Origin: Bacteroidia bacterium
Lineage (GTDB): Bacteria; Bacteroidota; Bacteroidia; J057
Assembly: GCA_033391075.1 (NCBI GenBank)
Contig: JAWPMV010000001.1
Coordinates: forward strand, 6,696,001 to 6,760,000
Direction of reading: 5' to 3'
Length of the DNA stretch: 64,000 bases
The position numbers were made by a program, and so were the translations under genes. Below are positions 18,034 to 26,780 of the stretch, piece by piece. The notes beneath the pieces were generated by a model. It was not told the DNA's origin. It ran no database searches and saw nothing but the letters and a program-made list of their open reading frames with translations. Within the stretch, counting starts at the first letter, position 1. Each line of letters starts with the position of its first letter.

Positions 18034-21015
18034 TTACTTCTTGAAAATTTTCAATTGGGCTTGTTTAGTATCGGCCATAATCTGAACAAAGTACATTCCT
18101 TTTTCATCAGGCATTGCTACTTCCATCTGAGCCTGATTTCTAAGCTTCTCCTGAGAAATCAGTTGCCCATTCACATTGAAGATCGAGATTTGAATCGTAG
18201 AGAACATTTCCCCTAAATCAATATGTAATCGATCTTCAACCGGATTAGGGTAGTACTCAATTTGAGATTGAAAGATTTCATCCAATCCAACATTTGTAAT
18301 CGTAAAACAGTCCGACGTAGTTTCACAGCCTCCTTCACGAATTACAACAGCATAAGTCCCATTAGTTGAAGGAACAAAGCTTTGCTGATTCGCGCCCGCA
18401 ATTTCTGATCCGTCTGAACAGTCAATCCATTGATAAGTAATTGCTGAATTGGGCAGTTGATTAGAAATAAGAGTTGAACTCATTTGGCTGATCGTAGGAT
18501 CATAGATAGGAATTTGATCCGTTACCGTATTTAGAACGGTATTGGTTATCACAGCTTCGTTAAAATCGAAATATATACCTGCGCGATTCCGAATTTCCGT
18601 TCCAGAGGGCAAATTGGGTTTGGGCATCACCTGATAGATTACATAGCCATGACTCAAAGGCTCGCTCATAGCTGTAGAAGGGAGGTGTATGTTATCAAAA
18701 CTAAATTTTAAAATTCCTCCTTCTTGTAATTCAGTAATCATGGGTTTATGGCTTTGGCCAATGACTTTAATCGTTGACAAATCCAAATTTACATCCAGGC
18801 TATCCAGGATAAAGATATTGATCGCATCTGCATTCCCGGTATTTTGAAATCTGACTTTATAGGTCAAAAGCTGATCATTGAGGATATAGCCTTCTTCGCA
18901 TGCTCCTTGAGGATTCACCTGTATGTCATTAGGATCAAAGCCATTTATAATATTTCTACAAAGGTTTTCCTGATAGCTCAAACTGTCAAGGCCTCCATAG
19001 TTTCTGATAAGCTCAACATAGACACAGGCTTGCTGTCCAATCATAGCCTGGAGACTCACTGCAGCATCCAGCCTTATCATCACATTTGAACTATCATAAT
19101 TTAGGCTGTCTATATACCAGATCAAGGTATCCCCGATCGTCGTATCGGGCATAGGATTATCAAGTATAAGTAAAGAATCAACCAGAACCCTCAATTCTCC
19201 GCTGAAGGGATTACAGCTTCTATTTGATGCATCCAGCCAAATATGGGCAGGAAATCCGGGCCGGAGAGGAGTGGTAAGAACATTTACTTCCCATACAGCT
19301 GTTTGACTACTGTCAGGTCCTTCGATCAGGTAATTCGCACTCCTTTCACACCCAAAAGAATCGCTAGCCCTGATTTCATAAAAACCTCTTTGACTAATGC
19401 TAATAAAAGAATCTATAACAGGAGGATTTGTATTCCAGAGATAGCTAATAGGTTCGCTTCCCCCCTCTGCATGCAAAGCAATATAAGCGGAATTGGTACA
19501 GCTAAGTTCTCTGAGGCTATCAATCACCAGGAAAAAATCAGAACATTCATCCTGTTTAAATTTTGCCACATAAAAATCAGGTTCTGGACCATTAGCATTG
19601 AGGGTATAAGTGCCGGGTCCGGGATCCAGATCAAAAGGAGCTATAAAATTTCCCGTAGCGTAGATATCATTTTCCGAATCAAATTCGATATCCCAAATCT
19701 CTGTATAATTGGGATTCGTCAGAAAACTTTCGGACCAAATAAAATCCCCATCAGGACTGAATTTGCCAATATAATTTCCTGTGGTATCAGCAAAGCCTAC
19801 TATTTCTACATTGGGTCCGGGATCAATATCTACCTCTCCATTAATATGCCCTCCCATATACAGAAGTCCATTTTGATCGATTTTGAGGTAAATGATTTCC
19901 ATAAAGCCCCTGGGCTGGTTTTCAAATGGATAAGCCCAGACCAAATTACCTTGAGGATCGAATTTCTGCAGGTATCCACTTAGGCTACTTCCATTGGAAG
20001 CTGAAGTCAAAAGGCGTTGATTAGGTCCGGGATCAAAATCTGCTGTTCCTGCAAATAAACCTGTGCTATACAGATTGCCGAATTCGTCCAGCACTGTATG
20101 CCGGGCAGCTCCGGCTATGCTAGGTTCCAAATTTAGCAGCCATAGAATATTCCCTTGTGAATCCATTTTCAGGCTAAACATCGACCAGCCATCATTGGGA
20201 GAATTCAGGATATAATTGCCAGAGCCTGGATCAAAATCCGTCATCCCATTATAAGTTCCTACACAGAAGATATTTCCTTGCGCATCTACCTCCAGCGAAT
20301 TTACGGTAACGAAACTATCACTTTCAAAAAATCGAGCCCATAAAAGATTAGCATTGGCATCCAGTTTTTGGACAAAATCCTTGCTGCGATTCAGAGAGGT
20401 ATCATTGAAAGTTCCGGGTCCGGGATCAAGGTCTATCGTTCCTTTAAAATCTCCCGCCATGATAATTTCTCCAGAAGAAGCTTGGGTGAGGCTATATATT
20501 TGCTTTTCACTTGCTCCACTAAGGCTAAACACATTCGAAAAATTTCCCAAAGAATCCAGACTTAGAAAAAAGTAATCATCATGTGTCATATTGAAACTGG
20601 AAACAAATTGACTATCTGGCCCGGGATCAAAATCGAGTCTCCCCCGAAATTTTGCACTCAAAAAGATATCTCCATCAGCAGCGCTTGTAATGCTTAAGTG
20701 ATATCGGGGAGAAATGCTATCATCGGGAATTATGTTTTTCGCCCATAACAAATTTCCCTGCGGATCGAGTTTTTGAAGAAAGAAATCTTTGTTGGAAAAG
20801 GAGCTATTGAAAATCAGGTTAGCGGGACCGGGATCCATGTCCAGGCTTCCTTCAAAACGACCAGCGAGGTATACATTGTTTTGGGAATCCAGCTCTAATC
20901 CACTTGAATAACTAAATGCCGGATTGTTGTAAGTTTTTGCCCACTCTAAAGATTCAATCTGCGCATGTACAGATAAAAGCGTCAGCATAAACATGCTTAA
21001 GAAAACAGTTTTCAT
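18034..21015 (-). CDS. T9SS type A secreted protein with DPGP propeller-like repeats
   Basis: 993 residues from the ATG at 21015; an alternative TTG nine codons upstream is less likely because MKTVFLSMFMLTLLSVHAQ is a complete signal peptide. The first ~500 residues contain seven repeats carrying DxDPGPG-like motifs (for example DMDPGPANL, DLDPGPGTY) and strands of the type GNLLWAK, an SBBP-like beta-propeller pattern. Then comes an Ig-like stretch (about 510-570) and a conserved domain with YKVRFQNTGNADAINI and NRAGIYFDFNEAVITNTV, widespread in Bacteroidetes secreted proteins. The last ~75 residues (YYPNPVEDRLHIDLGE ... LKIFKK) are a type A sorting domain. Substrate or partner unknown. Confidence 0.82.
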   Translation of the reverse strand: MKTVFLSMFMLTLLSVHAQIESLEWAKTYNNPAFSYSSGLELDSQNNVYLAGRFEGSLDMDPGPANLIFNSSFSNKDFFLQKLDPQGNLLWAKNIIPDDSISPRYHLSITSAADGDIFLSAKFRGRLDFDPGPDSQFVSSFNMTHDDYFFLSLDSLGNFSNVFSLSGASEKQIYSLTQASSGEIIMAGDFKGTIDLDPGPGTFNDTSLNRSKDFVQKLDANANLLWARFFESDSFVTVNSLEVDAQGNIFCVGTYNGMTDFDPGSGNYILNSPNDGWSMFSLKMDSQGNILWLLNLEPSIAGAARHTVLDEFGNLYSTGLFAGTADFDPGPNQRLLTSASNGSSLSGYLQKFDPQGNLVWAYPFENQPRGFMEIIYLKIDQNGLLYMGGHINGEVDIDPGPNVEIVGFADTTGNYIGKFSPDGDFIWSESFLTNPNYTEIWDIEFDSENDIYATGNFIAPFDLDPGPGTYTLNANGPEPDFYVAKFKQDECSDFFLVIDSLRELSCTNSAYIALHAEGGSEPISYLWNTNPPVIDSFISISQRGFYEIRASDSFGCERSANYLIEGPDSSQTAVWEVNVLTTPLRPGFPAHIWLDASNRSCNPFSGELRVLVDSLLILDNPMPDTTIGDTLIWYIDSLNYDSSNVMIRLDAAVSLQAMIGQQACVYVELIRNYGGLDSLSYQENLCRNIINGFDPNDIQVNPQGACEEGYILNDQLLTYKVRFQNTGNADAINIFILDSLDVNLDLSTIKVIGQSHKPMITELQEGGILKFSFDNIHLPSTAMSEPLSHGYVIYQVMPKPNLPSGTEIRNRAGIYFDFNEAVITNTVLNTVTDQIPIYDPTISQMSSTLISNQLPNSAITYQWIDCSDGSEIAGANQQSFVPSTNGTYAVVIREGGCETTSDCFTITNVGLDEIFQSQIEYYPNPVEDRLHIDLGEMFSTIQISIFNVNGQLISQEKLRNQAQMEVAMPDEKGMYFVQIMADTKQAQLKIFKK

Positions 21016-21328
21016 GAGTTGATTGGTTTTCAGGTTAAACAATAAAAAGCCACCCTGAGGGTGAATTCAGGAAATGATTTTAACTACCCAATAAGCTAAG
21101 CAGATATATATATTCGTCTGAAAATAGTTGGTAGGAAGAAGTAGTAGGGGAGGTTAAAAACAGAATCCATAAAAAGAACGAGTTCTCAATTGAGGATTTC
21201 TTGTTTTCTAAATTTGACGTGCTTCTATACCTAAACAACGCCTGGCATTTTGTATAGGTTGCTTTTATTTCTTGTCGCTAAAACTTATTTGATTTAAAAT
21301 CTTATCCAGGCCGAAGTAATTATTCTTC
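21016..21328. other. 313-bp intergenic region
   Basis: It lies between two minus-strand genes and must include the promoter of the DPGP-repeat protein. The only structure seen is a short palindrome CACCCTGAGGGTG at 21052-21064. No gene is visible. Confidence 0.4.
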
Positions 21329-22534
21329 TTATTGCTTGCCAAGATTACGTTTTAGCAGATATCTTGCCTCTTCCATTTGCGCTGTTGCTTCATTCAGTTC
21401 TCTCCAGCGATATCGTGCGGCCCACTTGTGATCATTTCCTTGCGCAACAGCTGCAATAATTTGTCCCACCACAGGACCCATTTTCATTCCATGACCACTT
21501 CCTCCTGAACCTATTGACAGACCCCTGATCTCTGGATGCTGATCTATCCAGAAATGTCCATCCAAAGTATCTGTATAACAGCACCTACGAGTATAGACAA
21601 TCGGATCATTCGCAAGCTTTGGAAAGGCAAAGGAAAGGAATTCCCGGAGTTCCTGTATATCTGACTCATATACTTTGCGCTCATCCTTGGCAGGATCTAA
21701 TTCAAGTCCCAGGCCATGTTTCGCCACTTTTACTACTTTTTCGATAGGGTGTAAGGGAAAACCATACCAACCGGTATTTGCTATATCGGCAGCGAATACT
21801 GGAAAACGCTCTGCTTCATATAGTTCTGGATTGCTGGCTTTTAGGTGAAAGACCGGATGACCCGTGATTTTCATATAGGGTTTGAGATCAGGGACAAGAA
21901 ATGGAGTAAAATTACCCGCGCATACAATTGTATGTGCTGCTGAAATTTTAGTCCCTTTAGTAGTCACAACTCCTTTTGCCTGATTATTTTCAATCCATAT
22001 ACTTTTCGCTCCTTCTGTCAGGCTTTCTATCCCGATTTCAACTGCATATTGATTTAGCCTTTGAACAATTCTTCCAGACTCAACATATCCTCCTTCTTTA
22101 TTAAAAGAACCCTCCACAAAAGCTTTCGGATTGTAAGCTGGGAAACGAGATTTGAATTCTTCATAGCCAATCCTCTCCAGTGGAATCCCACGTTTACTCA
22201 CATGCTGATAGCTGATTTTTTCGTAAGTATCCTCTTCTGTATCCAAAGCTTGTGCACTGAGCAGAATATAATGGCCTTCATGGTAAAAGATTTCCTCAAA
22301 AAGCTCATTCCATTCTCTCCAGATCTGCATGCTTTCCCGGGTCATATCCAGGTATTCCTCATCTGAACCATATTCCATGCGAATTACTTTACTAATATCT
22401 GTTCCAGCAGCTAAAGGATCAGGTCCCTCCGTTGGGTTTAATACGCAGACACTAAAACCGGTCTTTCGAAGTTCCAGAGCAGCACTTATTCCGAATATGC
22501 CCGCTCCAACTATGAGAAAATCATAATTTTTCAT
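21329..22534 (-). CDS. FAD-dependent oxidoreductase, DAO/sarcosine oxidase-like
   Basis: 401 residues with the dinucleotide-binding loop at the N-terminus (LIVGAGIFGISAALELR) and the C-terminal glycine-rich FAD contact (IGSGGSGHGMKMGP) found in the DAO superfamily (sarcosine oxidase, N-methyl amino-acid oxidases, glycine oxidase). It would oxidise an amine or N-methylated amino acid with FAD in the cytoplasm. The start codon overlaps the stop of the DUF1611 gene by 4 bases (ATGA), so the two are translated as a pair. The precise amine is not predictable. Confidence 0.85.
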   Translation of the reverse strand: MKNYDFLIVGAGIFGISAALELRKTGFSVCVLNPTEGPDPLAAGTDISKVIRMEYGSDEEYLDMTRESMQIWREWNELFEEIFYHEGHYILLSAQALDTEEDTYEKISYQHVSKRGIPLERIGYEEFKSRFPAYNPKAFVEGSFNKEGGYVESGRIVQRLNQYAVEIGIESLTEGAKSIWIENNQAKGVVTTKGTKISAAHTIVCAGNFTPFLVPDLKPYMKITGHPVFHLKASNPELYEAERFPVFAADIANTGWYGFPLHPIEKVVKVAKHGLGLELDPAKDERKVYESDIQELREFLSFAFPKLANDPIVYTRRCCYTDTLDGHFWIDQHPEIRGLSIGSGGSGHGMKMGPVVGQIIAAVAQGNDHKWAARYRWRELNEATAQMEEARYLLKRNLGKQ

Positions 22535-23583
22535 CTTGCTATAAGTTGCTTGAGAGTAGGTAAAATATCCTCAACTCCTTCTATGATCGGGAGTAAAACA
22601 GGTATTTCTAATTCTTCTTTGTATTGCTGTTGAAAGTTTCTGGCTTCTGATTCCGTACAATCATGGGTGTTGAGTGCAAGGCCAATCAGATTGCTGTCAA
22701 ATTTCTCCAGGATCTCTTTTTCAGATGCTAGCGTAGGAATTTCTCCCCAATGCACTTCGTCTTCATAATATTTTCTTTTGGGTGCATGTACCAGGATCAC
22801 CTGCTTTGCCATACCAGAAATAAGAAATTCGAGCCCGCAAGGACCACTGGGATTTCGAAGGGCTGACTGCCCTTCAATCAATATTATATCCGGATTGCTT
22901 TCTTTCCAGCAAGAAAGGATGGCATGTTCCAATTCGCCTGAGACAAAATCATTGAGGGTAGAGTCGAGGATGAAGCCGTACTTTCCTCCCTGAAGCCAAC
23001 CCGTCTGTCCTGTATAAATCATCTGAATATTGATACCCGCTTTCTGACCAGCCTCCATAATCATACGACAAGTTGTCCTTTTCCCCAAAGCACAATCCAT
23101 TCCCATGACAGCGATGATAGGCACGTCCACTTTGAAGATTTCTCCTGTCCAGAAATGAAGGTCTGTAGGTTTTTTCGGTCGGCGAATATCTAATAGCTCG
23201 GCCCCATGCTCAAAAGCAAGTTTTCTTAGCTGCTCTCGGTCGTTCAAATAATCATGCAAGCCATTTACAATCGAAATTCCTTTCCCCAAAGCCTCTTCAA
23301 TGATGGGCAACATTTCATCCGGTAATACACCTCCAACTGTTGCAACCCCTATGATTAAATACTGAACCTCAGGAAATATTTCCAAAGCTTCTTCCAGTTG
23401 GGATAAAATGGGAATGTTCCGTTTTCTTCCGTCCAGTAGTTCTCCGGCATCAGCAGTTGCATGCTGATGATCAATAAGAGCCTTTATTTCAAATCGATCT
23501 GTTCCGCGGACCAAACCATGAGCCGTTTTGGCATTGTCGGTCATATAATATCCTTGAGTAAGGACAAGAGCAGGAGTTTTCAT
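22531..23583 (-). CDS. DUF1611 family protein (DgcN-like)
   Basis: 350 residues of the DUF1611 family: an N-terminal Rossmann-like half (QYLIIGVATVGGVLPDEM) and a C-terminal P-loop-like half with GMDCALGKRTT (about 165-175) and ILIEGQSALRNP. One characterised member, DgcN, acts as a D-glutamate N-acetyltransferase working with an enolase-superfamily partner. Here the partner is instead an FAD oxidoreductase, so a related but different amino-acid route is possible. It lies 30 bases after the Crp/Fnr gene and overlaps the next gene by 4 bases, so all three look like one operon. Family is sure, reaction uncertain. Confidence 0.8.
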   Translation of the reverse strand: MKTPALVLTQGYYMTDNAKTAHGLVRGTDRFEIKALIDHQHATADAGELLDGRKRNIPILSQLEEALEIFPEVQYLIIGVATVGGVLPDEMLPIIEEALGKGISIVNGLHDYLNDREQLRKLAFEHGAELLDIRRPKKPTDLHFWTGEIFKVDVPIIAVMGMDCALGKRTTCRMIMEAGQKAGINIQMIYTGQTGWLQGGKYGFILDSTLNDFVSGELEHAILSCWKESNPDIILIEGQSALRNPSGPCGLEFLISGMAKQVILVHAPKRKYYEDEVHWGEIPTLASEKEILEKFDSNLIGLALNTHDCTESEARNFQQQYKEELEIPVLLPIIEGVEDILPTLKQLIAR

Positions 23584-23613
23584 AGAGAGTAAAATTTTGC
23601 GAAATAATGATAC

Positions 23614-24261
23614 TCAAAAATAATGGGACATCAAGTTTTCAATCCCTCCTTTTGACAGGATATTTATCTGATTTCCCTTGCTTTCAATGAGGGCTTTCTC
23701 TTTCAAATCCTTTAAGACCCGATTTAAACTCCTGATCGGCAAGGCCAAATAATCAGCCAAATCTGATTTACTGAGCCCTGCTTCTTCATTCTCCCACAGC
23801 AAAAGAAATTTGAGGACTTTGTATTCGGCGGGGAAAATTTGTTGATAAGAAGCCCTTCTTGCCGTATTCCTCAATCGATAGGCAAATTCTCTAAGGATCA
23901 GTTGATTGAAATCTGAATCCTCTTTTAACAGGCGATCAAAAAATCTTCGCTTTATTCTAAATACCTCTAAAGAAGTAAGTGATAAAATGTTGCTCAGATT
24001 TTCTGAACCAAGTACCGCTTCCACCTCTCCGATTATTTCTCCTTTGCCCAGAAATTCCAATACATACTCTCTCCCATTTTCTTCCCGAATAAAACATTTG
24101 GCTATACCTTCAATCACCAGGAACAAATCAGCGGAATCATCTCCTTGCCAAAGAAGATTTTCATTTGCTTTAAACCGCTGTAGCAGAATATCTCTTGCTT
24201 CCGGATGCTTTTCCCTCCATTTTTCGAAGAATTCAAGAAGCTGTTGATTTGTTTTAATCAT
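23614..24261 (-). CDS. Crp/Fnr family transcriptional regulator
   Basis: 215 residues. Residues ~20-115 form a cyclic-nucleotide-binding jelly roll (DLFLVIEGIAKCFIREENGR, then FLGKGEIIGEVEAVL), and the C-terminal ~70 residues form a winged helix (LSKSDLADYLALPIRSLNRVLKDLKEK). The N-terminus has no cysteine cluster, so an oxygen-sensing iron-sulfur site is unlikely. It heads the DUF1611/FAD oxidoreductase operon and is divergent from nucleoside hydrolase, with only 77 bases between, so it may control one or both. Confidence 0.88.
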   Translation of the reverse strand: MIKTNQQLLEFFEKWREKHPEARDILLQRFKANENLLWQGDDSADLFLVIEGIAKCFIREENGREYVLEFLGKGEIIGEVEAVLGSENLSNILSLTSLEVFRIKRRFFDRLLKEDSDFNQLILREFAYRLRNTARRASYQQIFPAEYKVLKFLLLWENEEAGLSKSDLADYLALPIRSLNRVLKDLKEKALIESKGNQINILSKGGIENLMSHYF

Positions 24262-24290
24262 TAAGAACTAGCTTTGGGACAAATGACCTT

Positions 24291-24309
24291 GACAAGCTAT
24301 TATATTGTC
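24291..24309. promoter_or_regulatory. Candidate operator, 19-bp inverted repeat
   Basis: GACAA-N9-TTGTC sits in the middle of the 77-base gap between the divergent Crp/Fnr and nucleoside hydrolase genes. Its location suits an autoregulatory site. It does not match the classic Crp or Fnr consensus, so this is a suggestion only. Confidence 0.3.
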
Positions 24310-24338
24310 GGTGTTCATTCAAAAACATTTTCGAAAAA

Positions 24339-25268
24339 ATGCGACACATTTTAATAGATACAGATACTGCCTCCGATGATGCCATTGCCCTCATCATGGC
24401 CTTAAGAAATCCAAAGGTAAAAGTGGAAGCTATTACTCTGGTGGCGGGTAATGTTCCCATTGAGATGGGCTTGCAGAATGCCCTCTATACCTGTGATTTA
24501 TGTGGTGTGAAAGTACCCCTTTATCGAGGGGCTGCCAAGCCGATGATGCGAGAACTTGAGACTGCCCAATTTGTCCATGGGAAAGATGGAATGGGAGATA
24601 TAGGTTTGGATTTGCAGGGTCGAAAAGAAGATGAAGGAAATGCCATAGATGTAATCATCGATACGATTCACAAGTTTGAGGGAGAATTGGAATTGGTAAC
24701 CCTAGGTCCTCTTAGCAATATTGCCCTCGCCATTTTGAAAGACCCATCCATTGTAGCCAAAGTAAAAAAATGCACCATCATGGGAGGAATAGGGGAGGGT
24801 GTAGGTAATATCACTCCTGTTTCCGAATTCAATATTTGGGTTGATCCGGAAGCAGCGAAAATTGTCTACGATTCCGGTATGAATATGCAAATGGTAGGCT
24901 GGGACATTTCGCGGAAATACGCCACCTTTGATGATGATGAATCCGCAAAACTCAGAAGCATAGGTACCAAATACGCCCACTTTACTGTAGACATACAAAA
25001 GACACTGGTAGAGTTTTCAAAAAACGTAAGCAAACTTGCGGGTTTTGACCTTCCTGACCCGATCGCTATGGCAGTTGCACTTGATCCAACAGTAGCCACC
25101 CGCATCGAAACACATAATGTCGAAGTCATTTGTCATGAAGGGAGTACTCGCGGCCAGACCGTAGTCGATCATTCAGATTCTACTGGAAGGCCGATGAATA
25201 TGAAGGTAGTTCTGGAAGCTTCCCGAGAAAAATTTCTGGAATTTCTGTATAGCTCTTTAACAGAATAA
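24339..25268 (+). CDS. Inosine-uridine-preferring nucleoside hydrolase
   Basis: 309 residues. The N-terminal calcium-binding aspartate cluster is present (HILIDTDTASDDAIAL, the DTDxxxDD signature), as are the VSEFNIWVDPEAAKIV stretch and a C-terminal HSDSTGRP segment. The enzyme splits the N-glycosidic bond of nucleosides to base and ribose. Adenosine deaminase starts 2 bases after its stop, so the pair forms a purine nucleoside salvage operon: deamination of adenosine to inosine, then hydrolysis to hypoxanthine and ribose. Confidence 0.92.
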   Translation: MRHILIDTDTASDDAIALIMALRNPKVKVEAITLVAGNVPIEMGLQNALYTCDLCGVKVPLYRGAAKPMMRELETAQFVHGKDGMGDIGLDLQGRKEDEGNAIDVIIDTIHKFEGELELVTLGPLSNIALAILKDPSIVAKVKKCTIMGGIGEGVGNITPVSEFNIWVDPEAAKIVYDSGMNMQMVGWDISRKYATFDDDESAKLRSIGTKYAHFTVDIQKTLVEFSKNVSKLAGFDLPDPIAMAVALDPTVATRIETHNVEVICHEGSTRGQTVVDHSDSTGRPMNMKVVLEASREKFLEFLYSSLTE

Positions 25269-25270
25269 TC

Positions 25271-26260
25271 ATGGACTATACTCAATTACCCAAAGTCGAA
25301 TTACATCTGCACCTGGATTGCTCCTTAAGTTATGAGATCGTAAAGAAATTCCGTCCAGGGACGACTTATGAGGAATATAAATCCTCTTTCATCGCTCCTC
25401 CTAAATGCACGGATTTGGCCGCTTATATCAGTCGAGCCATTAGCGGAGTGGAGCTTATGCAAACAGAAGAGCAATTGCGATGGGTTACTCTGGACCTGTT
25501 TGACCAGCTAAAAGCAGACAAGGTAATTTATGCTGAGATTCGATTCGCTCCTTTGCTCCATACCCAGCAAGGACTGAAAGCAGAGGAAGTAGTTCAAATC
25601 GTACATGATGCCGCTGAGGAAGGCATACAAAAAACAGGAGTAAGAGCAGGAATTATCCTCTGTACTTTGAGACATTATTCAGAGGAAGAAAGTATGAAGA
25701 CCGTTCAGCTGGTGGAAAGATTTCAGGGAACTAAAATCCTGGGCTTTGACATTGCTGCAGATGAAGCGGGTTTCCCCATCGATAATCATATTCAGGCATT
25801 TCGGTATGCCAATGAAAAGGGAATCCCGTGTACAGCTCATGCAGGAGAAGCTAAAGGAGCGGATAGTGTATGGGAAACTTTGGAGAATTTTCAACCCAAA
25901 AGAATTGGGCATGGCGTAAGAAGTGCCGAGGATGACAAACTTTTAGCCCATCTAAAAGCAAACAACATCCATCTGGAAGTTTGTCCTACCAGCAATGTGC
26001 AAACCCATGTTTTTCAAAGAATTCAGGACCATAGCTGCAATAAGATCTACGAAGCCGGAGTATCCATGAGCATCAATACGGATGCGAGGACCATTTCCAA
26101 TGTTAGCCTTGCGGATGAATATCAAACCCTGGAAAAGATATTTGGATGGGAAAAAGCGCATTTCCTGAAATGCAATCTGGAGGCCATTCAGCATGCCTTT
26201 ATTTCGGAGGAAGAAAAGACAGAATTGAGGAAAGTGATACTAGAGGCTTATAAGGATTGA
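25271..26260 (+). CDS. add: Adenosine deaminase
   Basis: 329 residues of the amidohydrolase fold. The metal-binding HxH is at KVELHLHLDCS near residue 10, the third metal histidine in CTAHAGEAKG, the catalytic-region histidine in KRIGHGVRS, and the metal aspartate in SINTDARTISN. It converts adenosine to inosine in the cytoplasm. NTDA replaces the NTDDP seen in many ADAs, so an adenosine-like substrate is likely but not certain. It is the second gene of the operon with nucleoside hydrolase. Confidence 0.88.
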   Translation: MDYTQLPKVELHLHLDCSLSYEIVKKFRPGTTYEEYKSSFIAPPKCTDLAAYISRAISGVELMQTEEQLRWVTLDLFDQLKADKVIYAEIRFAPLLHTQQGLKAEEVVQIVHDAAEEGIQKTGVRAGIILCTLRHYSEEESMKTVQLVERFQGTKILGFDIAADEAGFPIDNHIQAFRYANEKGIPCTAHAGEAKGADSVWETLENFQPKRIGHGVRSAEDDKLLAHLKANNIHLEVCPTSNVQTHVFQRIQDHSCNKIYEAGVSMSINTDARTISNVSLADEYQTLEKIFGWEKAHFLKCNLEAIQHAFISEEEKTELRKVILEAYKD

Positions 26261-26274
26261 ATAAAAGCTCAGTC

Positions 26275-26387
26275 TGTTATCCCGGAAAACTTTGGGAGCA
26301 AGCGAACAAAATTTATCCGGAATCTTTTGCAGCTGCCAGGGATCCCGGATATTTTTTCCATTCCATCGTAAAAATTCTGGGATGACA
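26275..26387. repeat. Intergenic inverted-repeat element, copy 1
   Basis: A 113-bp element bounded by tgttatcccgga and tctgggatgaca, inverted copies of each other with two mismatches. It has an internal GGATCCCGGATAT. A second element with the same ends and core occurs at 47277-47369. It is non-coding, between add and gatC. Confidence 0.6.
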
Positions 26388-26459
26388 GTTTGTTTTAGAT
26401 TTATTTTGGCTAAGCCATAAAGGAAAAAGCATCCACCCTCCCGTTTACAAATTATTGCG

Positions 26460-26467
26460 TACCTTCG
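26460..26467 (+). promoter_or_regulatory. Candidate -7 box close to gatC start
   Basis: TACCTTCG, one mismatch from TAnnTTTG, ends only 4 bases before the ATG. If used, transcription would start at or within a few bases of the start codon, giving a nearly leaderless message. Confidence 0.4.
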
Positions 26468-26471
26468 CGCT

Positions 26472-26762
26472 ATGCAGATTACAGATGAATTGCTGGATCG
26501 AATTGAGGCTTTGAGCATGCTTAGTTTCAAGCCGGAAGAGCGTGAAAAAACCAAAGAAGGTTTTCAGCGCATGCTGGATTTTGTCGCCAAACTGCAAGAG
26601 CTGGATACGACGGGTGTTGAGCCCCTCATTCACATGACGGATGAGGTAAATCGACTGATCCCGGACGAAGCAACAGAACCCCTTCCTCAAAAGCTCGTAC
26701 TCAAAAATGCACCGGCAAGTGATGATGCCCATTTCCACGTGCCGAAAGTGCTAAAAAAGTAA
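26472..26762 (+). CDS. gatC: Asp-tRNA(Asn)/Glu-tRNA(Gln) amidotransferase subunit C
   Basis: 96 residues, standard for GatC, with the family pattern MQITDELLDRIEALSMLSF at the start and QELDTTGVEPLIHM in the middle. GatC is the small clamp holding GatA and GatB in the complex that amidates misacylated tRNA. GatB is encoded separately at 55914-57374 and GatA is not in the window. The next gene, a membrane TPR protein, starts 18 bases downstream. Confidence 0.9.
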   Translation: MQITDELLDRIEALSMLSFKPEEREKTKEGFQRMLDFVAKLQELDTTGVEPLIHMTDEVNRLIPDEATEPLPQKLVLKNAPASDDAHFHVPKVLKK

Positions 26763-26780
26763 GTTCGAAATAGCTGATAC

